IMG/VR virus record: IMGVR_UViG_3300031578_000362
Coordinates: 1-22,757 of that record
Strand: one strand, 5' to 3'
From: a virus
DNA length: 22,757 nt
Under the pieces are notes generated by a model, which saw only the letters and a program-made list of their open reading frames with translations, ran no database searches and was not told where the DNA came from. Below are positions 8,232 through 15,706 of the stretch, one piece after another. Numbering within the stretch: the stretch's first letter is position 1; each line of letters begins with the position of its first letter. A program made the position numbers and the translations under genes.

Positions 8232-8260
8232 AGTCTAAGTGACATCGGTCGCACCGTCAA
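8232..8260 (-). promoter_or_regulatory. Predicted sigma70-type promoter of the helicase gene
   Basis: The -35 is TTGACG (8255-8260), the spacer is exactly 17 nt and the -10 is TAGACT (8232-8237). Transcription should begin within a base or two of ATG 8225, which would make the message leaderless. The terminator immediately upstream supports an independent unit. Confidence 0.65.
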
Positions 8261-8294
8261 GTCACTCGAAACCGCCCCTAGCCGCGTACAAACA

Positions 8295-8338
8295 CCGACC
8301 CTCCTAAGACTACATGGGTGGGAGACTTGGAGGGTCGG
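8295..8338 (-). terminator. Hairpin terminator between the 130-aa gene and the helicase
   Basis: CCGACCCTCC (8295-8304) and GGAGGGTCGG (8329-8338) form a perfect 10-bp stem, extended by three more pairs (AAG/CTT) past one bulged A. On the minus strand it is followed by TGTTTGT, a moderately T-rich tail. It lies 19 bases beyond the stop of the 130-aa gene and ends the nrdJ-side transcript. Confidence 0.75.
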
Positions 8339-8356
8339 ACTGCTGTGTTGTGATGA

Positions 8357-8749
8357 CTAGGTCGTGACGGACGACTGCCCACCCTGATCCGGGTCCACCG
8401 CCTTGGGGATGTAGTGGACCACCCACGTCTCCACCACGCGCGCTGTGGCTGCACCTTCGGTGATTTCGGCAACGCCGCTCGCGCCTTTCAGCACGGCGCT
8501 CCAATCAGTGCCCTCCAGGGGGTACTGCGGATTGATGGCGGGGGCGATGCCCGTGGCAGTGGTGTAAGACTGAATCAGCGAGATGGACTCGGCGGGCTGA
8601 CTGAGCAACACCGTGGCGCCGGATCCTGGCCCCGTAATCTTCTCGATGATCGGGGCGTTGTTCAACGCTCCAGGTTCAATGGCCGACGAGGGGATCTTGC
8701 GATTCACGTCGGTGCTGTTGTCGATGGTGCGGCTAGAATCAACGGTCAT
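8357..8749 (-). CDS. Hypothetical protein (130 aa) downstream of nrdJ
   Basis: The start is ATG 8749, chosen because GGAGG lies 5 nt upstream; a longer frame reaches 8806 but has no ribosome site. The protein is acidic and Ser/Thr-rich at the N-terminus (MTVDSSRTIDNSTDVNRKIP). It then has PGSGATVLLSQPAESISLIQ and a C-terminal beta segment ATARVVETWVVHYIPKAVDP. No enzyme motif, signal peptide or membrane span is seen. It lies 57 bases after nrdJ and is followed by a terminator, so it is the last gene of that unit. It could be a small virion or assembly protein. The family is not recognised. Confidence 0.75.
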   Translation of the reverse strand: MTVDSSRTIDNSTDVNRKIPSSAIEPGALNNAPIIEKITGPGSGATVLLSQPAESISLIQSYTTATGIAPAINPQYPLEGTDWSAVLKGASGVAEITEGAATARVVETWVVHYIPKAVDPDQGGQSSVTT

Positions 8750-8754
8750 GGTGT

Positions 8755-8759
8755 CCTCC
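8755..8759 (-). promoter_or_regulatory. Shine-Dalgarno GGAGG fixing the start at 8749
   Basis: GGAGG is 5 nt from ATG 8749-8747. The in-frame upstream start at 8806 directly abuts the nrdJ stop and has no such site. Confidence 0.7.
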
Positions 8760-8777
8760 GTGATGTTCGTTGGGTCG

Positions 8778-8806
8778 AGTGTAGTATCTGGTCCAGCATC
8801 CCACAA
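8778..8806 (-). promoter_or_regulatory. Weak candidate promoter between nrdJ and the 130-aa gene
   Basis: TTGTGG (8801-8806) and TACACT (8778-8783) are separated by 17 nt. The -35 matches consensus at only three positions, so this is tentative. Read-through from nrdJ could serve the gene equally well. Confidence 0.25.
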
Positions 8807-11554
8807 CTACGAGCATCCGGTGGGAGTACCGCAGTTGATGCAGACGTAACAAGTCCCGCTGCGTTGTGTCATACCACCGCAGATAGGGCACATCTCCCCG
8901 TCATCCACGCGCCCAGCGTGCTCGGCAGGTACCTGCTCGGCCGCGCCGTCAGGCTTGATGTGCACCAAGTCAGTGCGGTCGAGATACTCAACGGCTAGCA
9001 TTCGAAACAAGTAGTCGATGATAGAACTGGCGTGCTTGATGTTGGGATGGCCTTTGACGTTTCCGTTGGGTGCGAAGTTCGTGAACGTGAACGCCTCGAC
9101 GAATTCCTCCAAAGGGACACCGTACTGCAGCGCGATGGACACCGCGATTGCGAAGCACCCGGTCATGCTCCGCATAGTGGCGCCTTCTTTGTGCATGTCG
9201 ATGAACACTTCACCGAGTCGACCATCCGGGTAGTTGCCGGTGCGCACGTAAATCTTCTGGCCCCCGACGACGGCCTTTTGTGTGAAGCCGGTGCGGCGAT
9301 TAGGGAGCGGCGCGCGCTCTCCGAGATTGATGGGCGCCTTGGCATCGCTAGAACCGGAGAGGACTTGACACACCTTGCTGCCGTCGCGGTAGATCGCGAC
9401 CGCCTTTAGTCCGAGTGCCCACGATTGTGCGTATAGATGCTCGATCTCATCAACCGATGTCTCGTGCGGCACATTGACGGTCTTGCTGATCGCACCGGAA
9501 AGGAACGGCTGCACCGCCACCATCATGCGAACGTGACCCATGGGCTTGATGTATCGCACACCGCTGCCGCACTTGTTTGCGCAGTCGAACACCGCGAGAT
9601 GTTCATCTCTAAGATGTGGTGCACCTTCTATCTGATCGTTCTCCTGCAAATAGAAAACGATCTCCTCGCTCTGCTGCGTCGAGTAGCCGAGATTGCCTAA
9701 CGCAGACATCACGGACTGGTTGACGATCCTGAACTGCCCGCCGCCTGCGAGCTTCTTGCGCTTGACCAACGCGAAGTCTGGCTCGACTCCAGTAGTGTCG
9801 CAATCCATGAGCAGGCCGATGGTACCAGTGGGTGCCAGTAGGCTCGCCTGTGCGTTGCGGTAGCCGAATCGCTCTCCCAGCGCCACCGCGTTGTCCCACG
9901 TACTGATCGCGGCTGCGCTGAGTGGTTGATCGGTGCCGATGTCTTGCTCAGCGTGCATACGGTGCTTGCGCATAACGGCAAGCATCGGCGTACGGTTGCG
10001 GGCGAACCCTTTGAACGGTCCCTTCGCCGCCGCCATGACTGCCGATTGCGCGTAGCTCTCACCAGTCATGATCGCGGTGATGGCACCCGCGAGAGCGCGG
10101 CCGGAGGACGAGTCGTATGGATGTCCCATGCGCATGAGCAGCGCGCCGAGGTTCGCGTAACCGATGCCCAGCGGCCTGTAGTCGTGGCTGGTCTCCGCAA
10201 TCTCTCGCGTCGGATAACTGGCGTAATCAATCAGGATTTCCTGCGCCGTGAAGATGACGCGCACGGCGTGCTTGAACTCGCGAACGTCAAACGTATTGTC
10301 TTCTCGCAGGAACTTGACGAGATTCAGACTCGCCAGGTTGCACGCTGACTCATCCAGAAAGACGAACTCGCTGCAGGGGTTTGAAGCGTTGATGCGCCCG
10401 GTGTTCGGGCACGTGTGCCAATCGTTCGTAGCCGTGTCGAACTGCATGCCGGGGTCAGCACACTGCCACGCGCTGTCGGCGATCTTGCGCATCGTGGCGC
10501 GGGCGCTCTTGGTCTCTGCTACCTCACCTGTGGTGCGGTAAATCGTATCGAACTTCCCGTCATCCTGCACAGCCTGCATGAATGCGTCGGTGACGCGCAC
10601 CGAGTTGTTTGCGTTCTGCCCGCTGATGGTGCGGTAGGCTTCTCCGTTGAAGTCGGCCGGGAATCCGGCCTCGATGAGAATGCGCGCCTTCGCCTCTTCG
10701 CGCGTCTTCCAAACAATAAACTCATCGATGTCTGGGTGATCGACGTCCACCACAACCATCTTCGCCGCGCGGCGCGTGGTGCCTCCGCTCTTGATGGCGC
10801 CAGCAGCCTTATCGAAGATGTCGAGGAAGCTCATCAAACCAGATGAGGCGCCCCCTCCTGCTAGTGCCTCCCCCTTGCCACGCAGCGCGGAGAAGTTCGC
10901 CCCAGCACCGGAGCCGTACTTGAATATCCGCATCTCACGCTTGACGTGCTCGGCGATGTCCATGAGATCGTCTTCGATCTTCTGAATGAAGCACGCCGAC
11001 ACCTGTGGGTTCGTGTAGCTGTCCTGCGCTAACTCGATGCAGTCAGTGGCTGGTGACCACCGCCAATTTCCGGCCGGGTTACCAGTGATCCCGTAGGCTT
11101 CAGCCAGCCCGCAGTTAAACCACACGGGCGAATTGAACGCCGCTCGCTGCGTGATTAGCAAGTACCGCAATTCGTCTTCGAACGCGGCGGCATCGGCTTC
11201 GCTCTGGAAGTACTCTTGACGTTCGCCAGCCTTGCGGATGGCGCTGGTGACGCGGCCGACCAACTGCCTCGCGCTCGTCTCAGTTCCAGTCGGGGAACCG
11301 ACCCCGGCCTTGCGGAAGTACTTGCTGGCAGCGATGTCTGTGGCAAGTTGACTCCAACTAGCGGGGACCTCGACGTCCTTCATCAAGAAGACGACGGCGC
11401 CGTCGCGCTCAGTGATGACAGCGTCTCGCTTCTCGTAGACAACGTGATCGAGTGGATCGCTGTAGCCCTCAGCGGTACGGTACTTCGCCGTGTGCACGCG
11501 CTCAAACATGAGCCCTTTGCTCGCGGCTACCGAATCCACCATGCGATCCACCAT
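8807..11554 (-). CDS. nrdJ: Class II (adenosylcobalamin-dependent) ribonucleoside-diphosphate reductase
   Basis: This 915-residue enzyme makes deoxyribonucleotides from ribonucleotides using a B12 cofactor to generate the thiyl radical, without oxygen or a small subunit. Visible features include NSPVWFNCG (141-149), the redox cysteine in VSACFI (C188), and the glycine-rich loop [16 protein letters not shown] (211-226). The active-site loop NPCSE has N392, the radical C394 and E396. C405 in [10 protein letters not shown] is the likely redox partner of C188. The C-terminus is Cys-rich (C889, C892, C902, C905, C908, C914), as in long NrdJ proteins, and probably binds zinc or shuttles electrons. 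The ATG at 11554 has AAGGA 6 nt upstream. The length matches bacterial long-form NrdJ, with no sign of an intein or frameshift. A GCAGGTACCTGC palindrome lies near its 3' end. Confidence 0.96.
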   Translation of the reverse strand: MVDRMVDSVAASKGLMFERVHTAKYRTAEGYSDPLDHVVYEKRDAVITERDGAVVFLMKDVEVPASWSQLATDIAASKYFRKAGVGSPTGTETSARQLVGRVTSAIRKAGERQEYFQSEADAAAFEDELRYLLITQRAAFNSPVWFNCGLAEAYGITGNPAGNWRWSPATDCIELAQDSYTNPQVSACFIQKIEDDLMDIAEHVKREMRIFKYGSGAGANFSALRGKGEALAGGGASSGLMSFLDIFDKAAGAIKSGGTTRRAAKMVVVDVDHPDIDEFIVWKTREEAKARILIEAGFPADFNGEAYRTISGQNANNSVRVTDAFMQAVQDDGKFDTIYRTTGEVAETKSARATMRKIADSAWQCADPGMQFDTATNDWHTCPNTGRINASNPCSEFVFLDESACNLASLNLVKFLREDNTFDVREFKHAVRVIFTAQEILIDYASYPTREIAETSHDYRPLGIGYANLGALLMRMGHPYDSSSGRALAGAITAIMTGESYAQSAVMAAAKGPFKGFARNRTPMLAVMRKHRMHAEQDIGTDQPLSAAAISTWDNAVALGERFGYRNAQASLLAPTGTIGLLMDCDTTGVEPDFALVKRKKLAGGGQFRIVNQSVMSALGNLGYSTQQSEEIVFYLQENDQIEGAPHLRDEHLAVFDCANKCGSGVRYIKPMGHVRMMVAVQPFLSGAISKTVNVPHETSVDEIEHLYAQSWALGLKAVAIYRDGSKVCQVLSGSSDAKAPINLGERAPLPNRRTGFTQKAVVGGQKIYVRTGNYPDGRLGEVFIDMHKEGATMRSMTGCFAIAVSIALQYGVPLEEFVEAFTFTNFAPNGNVKGHPNIKHASSIIDYLFRMLAVEYLDRTDLVHIKPDGAAEQVPAEHAGRVDDGEMCPICGGMTQRSGTCYVCINCGTPTGCS
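8925..8936. repeat. Palindrome GCAGGTACCTGC, copy 2 (inside nrdJ)
   Basis: This is the same 12-base perfect palindrome as at 5375-5386 and 20460-20471. Over 16 positions it matches the intergenic copy at 14. In the reading frame it encodes EQVPAE. Confidence 0.6.
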
Positions 11555-11575
11555 GCGACATCCTTGCGCGTAGAC

Positions 11576-11600
11576 GTGTGAGTGAGTGAGTAGTGAGTGG
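11576..11600. repeat. Short (GTGA/GAGT) tandem repeat upstream of nrdJ
   Basis: The plus strand reads as repeated GTGA/GAGT units (GTGAGTGAGTGAG, TAGTGAGTGG) in the 46-base gap between the small membrane-protein gene and nrdJ. The minus-strand RNA leader is therefore CACU-rich and likely unstructured. No promoter hexamers are visible here. Confidence 0.5.
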
Positions 11601-11834
11601 TTAGGGACCAGATGCCCAGCGGAAGGCGCGAACCGAGAATCCGACTATAGCAGCGAGCGCAGGCAGGGCGATCCCCAAAGCCACTGAGACCGTAATGACC
11701 AGCGCCACCACGCGTTTGTCTCGGACTCCATCCACATCAACTTGTTGCTCCAACTCAGTGAGCACCTTTTCGCGCTCATCGTGTCGGACCTGTAGCTCTT
11801 GTAGATTTGGGGGATCGTCCTGCCCTAGCGGCAC
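11601..11834 (-). CDS. Small single-span membrane protein with N-terminal coiled coil (77 aa)
   Basis: The start is GTG 11834, three bases after the TAA of the upstream gene; a weak GGGG stretch precedes it. Residues ~10-32 ([20 protein letters not shown]) are charged and heptad-like. Residues ~42-66 form one hydrophobic span ([20 protein letters not shown] and onward), followed by a basic tail (VRAFRW). This layout resembles XhlA-type haemolysin or holin-accessory proteins and other small phage membrane proteins. A holin role is a guess because no endolysin is nearby. It lies immediately before nrdJ. Confidence 0.7.
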   Translation of the reverse strand: MPLGQDDPPNLQELQVRHDEREKVLTELEQQVDVDGVRDKRVVALVITVSVALGIALPALAAIVGFSVRAFRWASGP

Positions 11835-11837
11835 GGG

Positions 11838-12698
11838 TTAGCCCCGCAACTGCTGAAGGACGCGTGGAGTCGGGTGCTCTTTGTATGGGCCTAGATTGGC
11901 CGCATCCAACGCGTCGTCCAACGTCAACTCTGGGTCGGGGTCTAGGTTCAGGCACCACCGGAGCGCGATCAGTTGCGCGCGCGCCTTCTCGATGTCTTCC
12001 TCGATGGAGAAGACTTGCTCGCTCACCTCTTCTGGGACGTCTTCCTCACTTTCGTACGCTTCCTGCTCTTCCTGCTTGATTTCAAGCTGCGCACTCAACT
12101 CAACGAGTGTGGACTGCTTGCTACGCGCCACCGCAAGGCGCTCCAGCCACGGGCGGTCTTCGTGCCCTTCTGGGACGTCGACCGCACCACCAGTCGCACC
12201 ATCGGACCGTGAGGGTGAGGCTGAGGCTGAGGCGCCCGCGAGCTTCATTCCAACGTCTATGAGCCAGGCGTTCTTGATCTTCGCTTCCGCTAGCTTTCCA
12301 CCCACGCACGCGGCACGTAGTCTACCGACGGTGTTGTAGCCAAGCCGCACGAGCTTGCGCTCCAGCTTGGCATCGCATAGTCCAATGGTCGTGATAGACG
12401 CGTCGTCAAGCGCGTCGTTATCTGCGCCCTGCGGCGCGGTGGCGCCTGGGTTGTCACCGGTAACGGCGACTTGGTGTTCCTGCGCCTGCAGCGCGGCTGT
12501 CACGTCCGACATATCGCTCAGTTGGGTCATCAACTGCTGCACCTGAGTGCGTAGCGCCAAAAGCTCTTCGTTGTCGTCTTCCGGTGTTGACGCGGGCACG
12601 AACCCTTGGGCTGGAACACTCGCGGACTGTGGTCCGACAAGCACGCAAGCGATGTTGTGCTGCGCGGCAGCTTGCATAACGGCCTCGATGAACTGCAT
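11838..12698 (-). CDS. Protein with RNA-polymerase-alpha-CTD-like helix-hairpin-helix segment (286 aa)
   Basis: ATG 12698 follows the preceding stop by two bases, with GGGAG about 10 nt upstream. Residues ~43-75 are a Glu/Gln-rich coiled-coil candidate. Residues ~101-153 (SITTIGLCDAKLERKLVRLG, YNTVGRLRAA, then KIKNAWLIDVGMKL) follow the pattern of the bacterial RNA polymerase alpha C-terminal domain ('I..L.LS....N.L...GI.TVG.L....L........I...L'), a DNA- and activator-binding HhH fold. A low-complexity Ala-Ser linker follows (ASASASPSRS). The C-terminal third (~185-286) is acidic and helical with many Glu residues. It could bind DNA or the host polymerase, but function is unproven. The likeness is by eye. 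Confidence 0.75.
   Translation of the reverse strand: MQFIEAVMQAAAQHNIACVLVGPQSASVPAQGFVPASTPEDDNEELLALRTQVQQLMTQLSDMSDVTAALQAQEHQVAVTGDNPGATAPQGADNDALDDASITTIGLCDAKLERKLVRLGYNTVGRLRAACVGGKLAEAKIKNAWLIDVGMKLAGASASASPSRSDGATGGAVDVPEGHEDRPWLERLAVARSKQSTLVELSAQLEIKQEEQEAYESEEDVPEEVSEQVFSIEEDIEKARAQLIALRWCLNLDPDPELTLDDALDAANLGPYKEHPTPRVLQQLRG
12211..12234. repeat. Imperfect GAGGCT hexamer tandem repeat
   Basis: Four hexamers (GAGGGT, GAGGCT, GAGGCT, GAGGCG on the plus strand) encode the Ala-Ser linker ASASASPS. The tract sits between the HhH segment and the acidic C-terminal region of the 286-residue protein. It could expand or contract by slippage in whole codon pairs. Confidence 0.6.
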
Positions 12699-12700
12699 GA

Positions 12701-13195
12701 CTAATTCTCTCCCTTTTGCGCCGCGAAGGTTTTCCTCAGTGTGGCAATGCGTTTCTCAGCTTGTGCCTTGGACTCGGCGATGTATTGCTTGCGCTGCTCG
12801 CGTGCCTGCTTGCTGCGCGCGCGCGTCACTGACAAGCTCGGACTCAATCCGACGCGCACGGCTTTGTCGATCTTAATTTTCGCACCTATCGCCGCGTCGT
12901 AGACATCCGCAGTGATTCGGACGTTTGCGGCCAGTGTCTCTCGGTCGAACAGCTTGGCAAGTCGTGAAGGATCGACGACGGTGAAGGATCGACGCTCAGT
13001 AAACGCGGCCGATCCTGCTTCGGCGTCCACCTTAGAGAGTCCGATGTCCTCCATGAGAATGTGAATCCGCTTCTTGCGGACGTCGAGCATCTTCTCCAAC
13101 GCATCGATGCGATCTTTGATTAGACAATGCTCGGTAATGTTCTGGCGTAGCTCCACACTACGGTCGTCGGTAGCTGGTTTCTTGACTGCACCCAT
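12701..13195 (-). CDS. Hypothetical basic helical protein (164 aa)
   Basis: The start is ATG 13195, fixed by an excellent AGGAGGT 7 nt upstream; a TTG at 13249 is in frame but has no ribosome site. The N-terminal ~50 residues form a helical, charged segment (IKDRIDALEKMLDVRKKRIH). Then comes MEDIGLSKVDAEAGSAAFTE and RRSFTVVDPSRLAKLF, resembling the 'G..K......G.......V.V.D...L' pattern seen in several small phage DNA-metabolism proteins. The C-terminal ~45 residues are a long basic helix (ARSKQAREQRKQYIAESKAQ). It may bind nucleic acid. The family is not recognised. A promoter-like sequence precedes it, so it may start a transcript that continues to nrdJ. Confidence 0.8.
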   Translation of the reverse strand: MGAVKKPATDDRSVELRQNITEHCLIKDRIDALEKMLDVRKKRIHILMEDIGLSKVDAEAGSAAFTERRSFTVVDPSRLAKLFDRETLAANVRITADVYDAAIGAKIKIDKAVRVGLSPSLSVTRARSKQAREQRKQYIAESKAQAEKRIATLRKTFAAQKGEN

Positions 13196-13202
13196 AGCAA
13201 GC

Positions 13203-13209
13203 ACCTCCT
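13203..13209 (-). promoter_or_regulatory. Strong Shine-Dalgarno AGGAGGT for the gene at 13195
   Basis: AGGAGGT lies 7 nt before ATG 13195 and is among the best ribosome sites in the window. It rules against the in-frame TTG at 13249. Confidence 0.8.
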
Positions 13210-13222
13210 GTGAAGAGGGGAG

Positions 13223-13249
13223 CTTATACGGCGGCATTAGGACTGTCAA
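13223..13249 (-). promoter_or_regulatory. Candidate promoter upstream of the 164-aa gene
   Basis: The -35 TTGACA (13244-13249) is perfect and the -10 TATAAG (13223-13228) matches five of six positions, but the spacer is only 15 nt. The -35 overlaps the TGA stop of the preceding gene. Predicted initiation near 13216 leaves room for the AGGAGGT site. Strength is uncertain because of the short spacer. Confidence 0.5.
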
Positions 13250-13557
13250 GTTCGCAATGGAAACGTCGCCACGACAGTTAGCTCGCGCTCCACCACGTCA
13301 GCGGCTGTCAGTGCCGTGCAGTGTTCGATTAGCAACTGCAACGCGCGTTGGAGCGTGGCAGCATGTGCCGCGTTGCTGCGCAACGTGGCGACGGCTCGCA
13401 GCATCGCGCGCGCGGACACGTCTCCAAGCGGCACGCGCGCCTCCAGCCGTTCTGCGAAAGCGGTGTTAAACGCTCCAACGAATTCAACGTGCTCGTAGAA
13501 CTGGGCGCCGATGGCACTGGCAATCACTATGCACTCATTGCGCATGGCGTCGCCCAT
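13246..13557 (-). CDS. Hypothetical helical protein (103 aa) overlapping the resolvase gene
   Basis: The frame begins at ATG 13557 and overlaps the end of the RuvC-like gene by 23 bases; a second ATG at 13545 would shorten the overlap to 11. Neither has a clear Shine-Dalgarno, so translation may be coupled. The protein is mostly helical and Ala-rich (ARAMLRAVATLRSNAAHAAT, LQRALQLLIEH), with two cysteines and no motif I can name. It fills an otherwise empty stretch between two well-supported genes. I hold it as probable rather than certain. Confidence 0.55.
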   Translation of the reverse strand: MGDAMRNECIVIASAIGAQFYEHVEFVGAFNTAFAERLEARVPLGDVSARAMLRAVATLRSNAAHAATLQRALQLLIEHCTALTAADVVERELTVVATFPLRT

Positions 13558-14167
13558 ACACTGCCAGTAACGCCGCCTCGCAGTAGTCGCCGCACATCGT
13601 GCGTGCGTTAGGTTTGCGCTTGTCCTTCCAGTCCTGCCCAGGGAACAGCCTCATCGCAAGTGCGACAGCGCGCGCCTTCGCTTCTTTGGTGCGTTGGGTC
13701 TGGGTCTTGCCAGCGGCGGACTCGGCGCGGATGCCCATCTGCCCTTTCCAGGTGCGCGGGTGAACGGTCTCGAATGGAAGCCCAGCGGCAGTGAGACTCA
13801 TCTCCCACAGCATGTAGCCTCGTCCGATGTTGAAATTCGACACACCGCCTTGCTTGGGGTAAGCCTGCTGCCGCTCAAGCATTACAAACGCGCCGCGAGG
13901 GATGCTCCGAACCAATGCCCAGACGTGCGGGAGGTCGTAGTCGAGCTTGCCGCCGTTGCCGGTGGGGAAGGTTGGAATAGGCTCACCCCACAGCACGGCG
14001 TGACCGTCTGCGGGGATGCCCACGATGTAGCCCTGCTGTCCTGGGTCAATGCCGACGAATGCCGCGTCGTCGGGACACGCCCACTCAGGATGCGTCACCA
14101 CTACACGCTCGCGCACGCTGGCGGTCATCACATCGAAACCGTCCAACACCCCAAAGCGAGTACTCAT
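13535..14167 (-). CDS. RuvC-like Holliday-junction resolvase (RNase H fold)
   Basis: The 210-residue protein shows the RNase H-like nuclease pattern of phage RuvC-type resolvases. Strand 1 carries the first acid, AFVGIDPGQQGYIVGI (D41). A second acid lies in FVMLERQQAYPKQG (E98). The third acid is in the C-terminal CGDYCEAALLAVYG (D194, perhaps E197). Between them, a Lys- and Arg-rich segment (MGIRAESAAGKTQTQRTKEA) is typical of these enzymes. It should cut four-way and branched DNA, clearing concatemers for TerL. The start ATG forms an ATGA overlap with the preceding stop. The N-terminal ~33 residues before strand 1 are longer than in RuvC; a later start is possible but no better site is seen. 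Confidence 0.85.
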   Translation of the reverse strand: MSTRFGVLDGFDVMTASVRERVVVTHPEWACPDDAAFVGIDPGQQGYIVGIPADGHAVLWGEPIPTFPTGNGGKLDYDLPHVWALVRSIPRGAFVMLERQQAYPKQGGVSNFNIGRGYMLWEMSLTAAGLPFETVHPRTWKGQMGIRAESAAGKTQTQRTKEAKARAVALAMRLFPGQDWKDKRKPNARTMCGDYCEAALLAVYGRRHAQ

Positions 14168-14733
14168 TTGATCGGGGTCTTGTTGACTTGTTTCCAGTAC
14201 AGCTTGTCGCGCGCCGACATTACAAAGTCGGAGAACACCTTGTCGACAGCGTAGCCGCTCTTGTGCGCCTTGTCGGACTTGTCGGCGAGCTTCTTCATCT
14301 GCGCATCGCGCTGCTTTAGGTAGCTCGCCAGCGCGGGGCTGGGACTTCCTATCGCTGGCACGTTGAGGGGTATCCCCTCATACAGTTGGTCAGCGCGAAG
14401 CGCGAGCGTGTGTGTGCAGACAAATACACTCTCCTGCATGTCCTTTGTGATCTCTGGGATGCGAGAGAGCAACCGGTTCATGCCGCGATTGATGAGCTTT
14501 GCCAGACGCGTACTCTCGGGCCTACCCTCCATGGACAAGAGCGTGTGCGTCAAGGCAGTCATGAGTCGATCTAGCAACTTAGCGATGACAGCGCCGTTGA
14601 GCGTTGGTCGCGCAGTCTCGCCGTCCAATATCCGCGCGACATCAACGATGCGCATGTTCGCGTAGGGCACTGAGTCGAAGTGAAGGTGATGACTAATCAC
14701 AGCCTGTTCAATCAGGACGGCGTCTGGTTTCAT
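14164..14733 (-). CDS. Hypothetical protein (189 aa) between head and resolvase genes
   Basis: The gene overlaps its neighbours by ATGA on both sides, so it belongs to the head-gene transcript. The protein is predicted mostly helical. The N-terminus has a His-rich stretch (ISHHLHFDSVPYAN), and the middle holds long helices (AKLLDRLMTALTHTLLSMEG, RLAKLINRGMNRLLSRIPEI). The C-terminus is basic (KQRDAQMKKLADKSDKAHKS). No catalytic motif, membrane span or signal peptide is visible. A role in head assembly or DNA handling is inferred from position only. The family is not recognised. Confidence 0.8.
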   Translation of the reverse strand: MKPDAVLIEQAVISHHLHFDSVPYANMRIVDVARILDGETARPTLNGAVIAKLLDRLMTALTHTLLSMEGRPESTRLAKLINRGMNRLLSRIPEITKDMQESVFVCTHTLALRADQLYEGIPLNVPAIGSPSPALASYLKQRDAQMKKLADKSDKAHKSGYAVDKVFSDFVMSARDKLYWKQVNKTPIK

Positions 14734-15704
14734 CGTGGTGGCCTCCGTCGTCTCGGCGGTGCGACATGACGCGTGAGCGGCGTGCCACGGAACGGATCCT
14801 TAGCCACACCAGTGCGGCTCGGCACACGCCGACCGAGTCCTGATGTCGTTTTCAGTTCCTTGAGTTGCCCCACCATCGAGGATCTCTTCGTCAACTGCTG
14901 ACGCCGTCGCACAACCTCGTTGAGATTCTCGACGACTCGCACAAGCACGCGATGCCTGCAATTAGTCAGGCATTGAGTCGATCCGTCGCGCGGGACCGCT
15001 GGGATGGTGTCCTTCGGGAACGGGCTTCGCTCCATCATGAACTCGCAGCCCTCGCACACGGCGTCGTCTTCGTGCTTACGTGGTCCGGTCCAATAGAGCA
15101 GCACGTTGTCTGGCATGGCTTGGATGCGCGCGCTCTCATACATGAAGCGCAACGCCCTGACATAAGCGTCGATCCGTCTAGCGATGTCAGTGTTGCCCGC
15201 GCGGATGTCTTCCATGAACGAATGAAAGTAGCCAATCTCCTCGCGCACTGCCGTGCGAAACCACTTCTCCTCTTCGGAATAGAGCGTAGCGTCCGCCCCT
15301 AGTTGCTCCATCCCAGATGCTTGACGAGCGATCTCGCGTATGCGCTCGTACGACTCTCGAAATAGTTTCGCCGAGTTGATGCGCGCGTTTGCCCGTGTAC
15401 CACCACTGACTCGCCACGTGTCGATGATCTCGGTCAGACCACGGCGGTGCGCCTCATACACAGCGTTCAGCACACGCCCAATGTTCCTGCTGCCCAATGA
15501 GATGGCGTCACGAACGCGATACGGTGGGATCGTTCGCAGAACGTAGTCGCGTTCACCGACGTTGGCCTTGAGTTCTGCGGTGCCGATTGCTTTCGACTCG
15601 TGCAACGACAGACCAGCGAACGCGTCGTGCGACGACCCAGACGGAATGCCTGGATCGTTCTCAACGAAGAGCAGTCGGGTGTGCGGAATCGAGACGAACA
15701 TCAT
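14730..15704 (-). CDS. Phage head-morphogenesis / minor head protein (324 aa)
   Basis: The start is ATG 15704 (a second ATG follows at 15701), two bases after the stop of the 44-residue gene. An upstream in-frame GTG at 15770 would overlap that small gene and is rejected. The N-terminal two thirds are helical. The C-terminal part has VCEGCEFM (C217, C220) followed by IPAVPRDGSTQCLTNCRHRV (C245, C249). This matches the Cys signature of Mu gpF / SPP1 gp7-type head-morphogenesis domains, which bind portal and capsid and may bind zinc. The last ~40 residues are very basic (PPRRRRPPR). Position straight after portal agrees. ATGA overlap couples it to the next gene. Confidence 0.8.
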   Translation of the reverse strand: MMFVSIPHTRLLFVENDPGIPSGSSHDAFAGLSLHESKAIGTAELKANVGERDYVLRTIPPYRVRDAISLGSRNIGRVLNAVYEAHRRGLTEIIDTWRVSGGTRANARINSAKLFRESYERIREIARQASGMEQLGADATLYSEEEKWFRTAVREEIGYFHSFMEDIRAGNTDIARRIDAYVRALRFMYESARIQAMPDNVLLYWTGPRKHEDDAVCEGCEFMMERSPFPKDTIPAVPRDGSTQCLTNCRHRVLVRVVENLNEVVRRRQQLTKRSSMVGQLKELKTTSGLGRRVPSRTGVAKDPFRGTPLTRHVAPPRRRRPPR

Positions 15705-15706
15705 GG

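Noticed and set aside
8750-8806. Longer N-terminus for the 130-residue gene
   Set aside because: The start at 8806 directly follows the nrdJ stop with no Shine-Dalgarno, whereas GGAGG sits 5 nt before ATG 8749.
9829-9834. A fourth GGTACC site, inside nrdJ
   Set aside because: Its flanks (ATGGTACCAG) do not match the GCAGGTACCTGC palindrome, so it is not counted as a copy.
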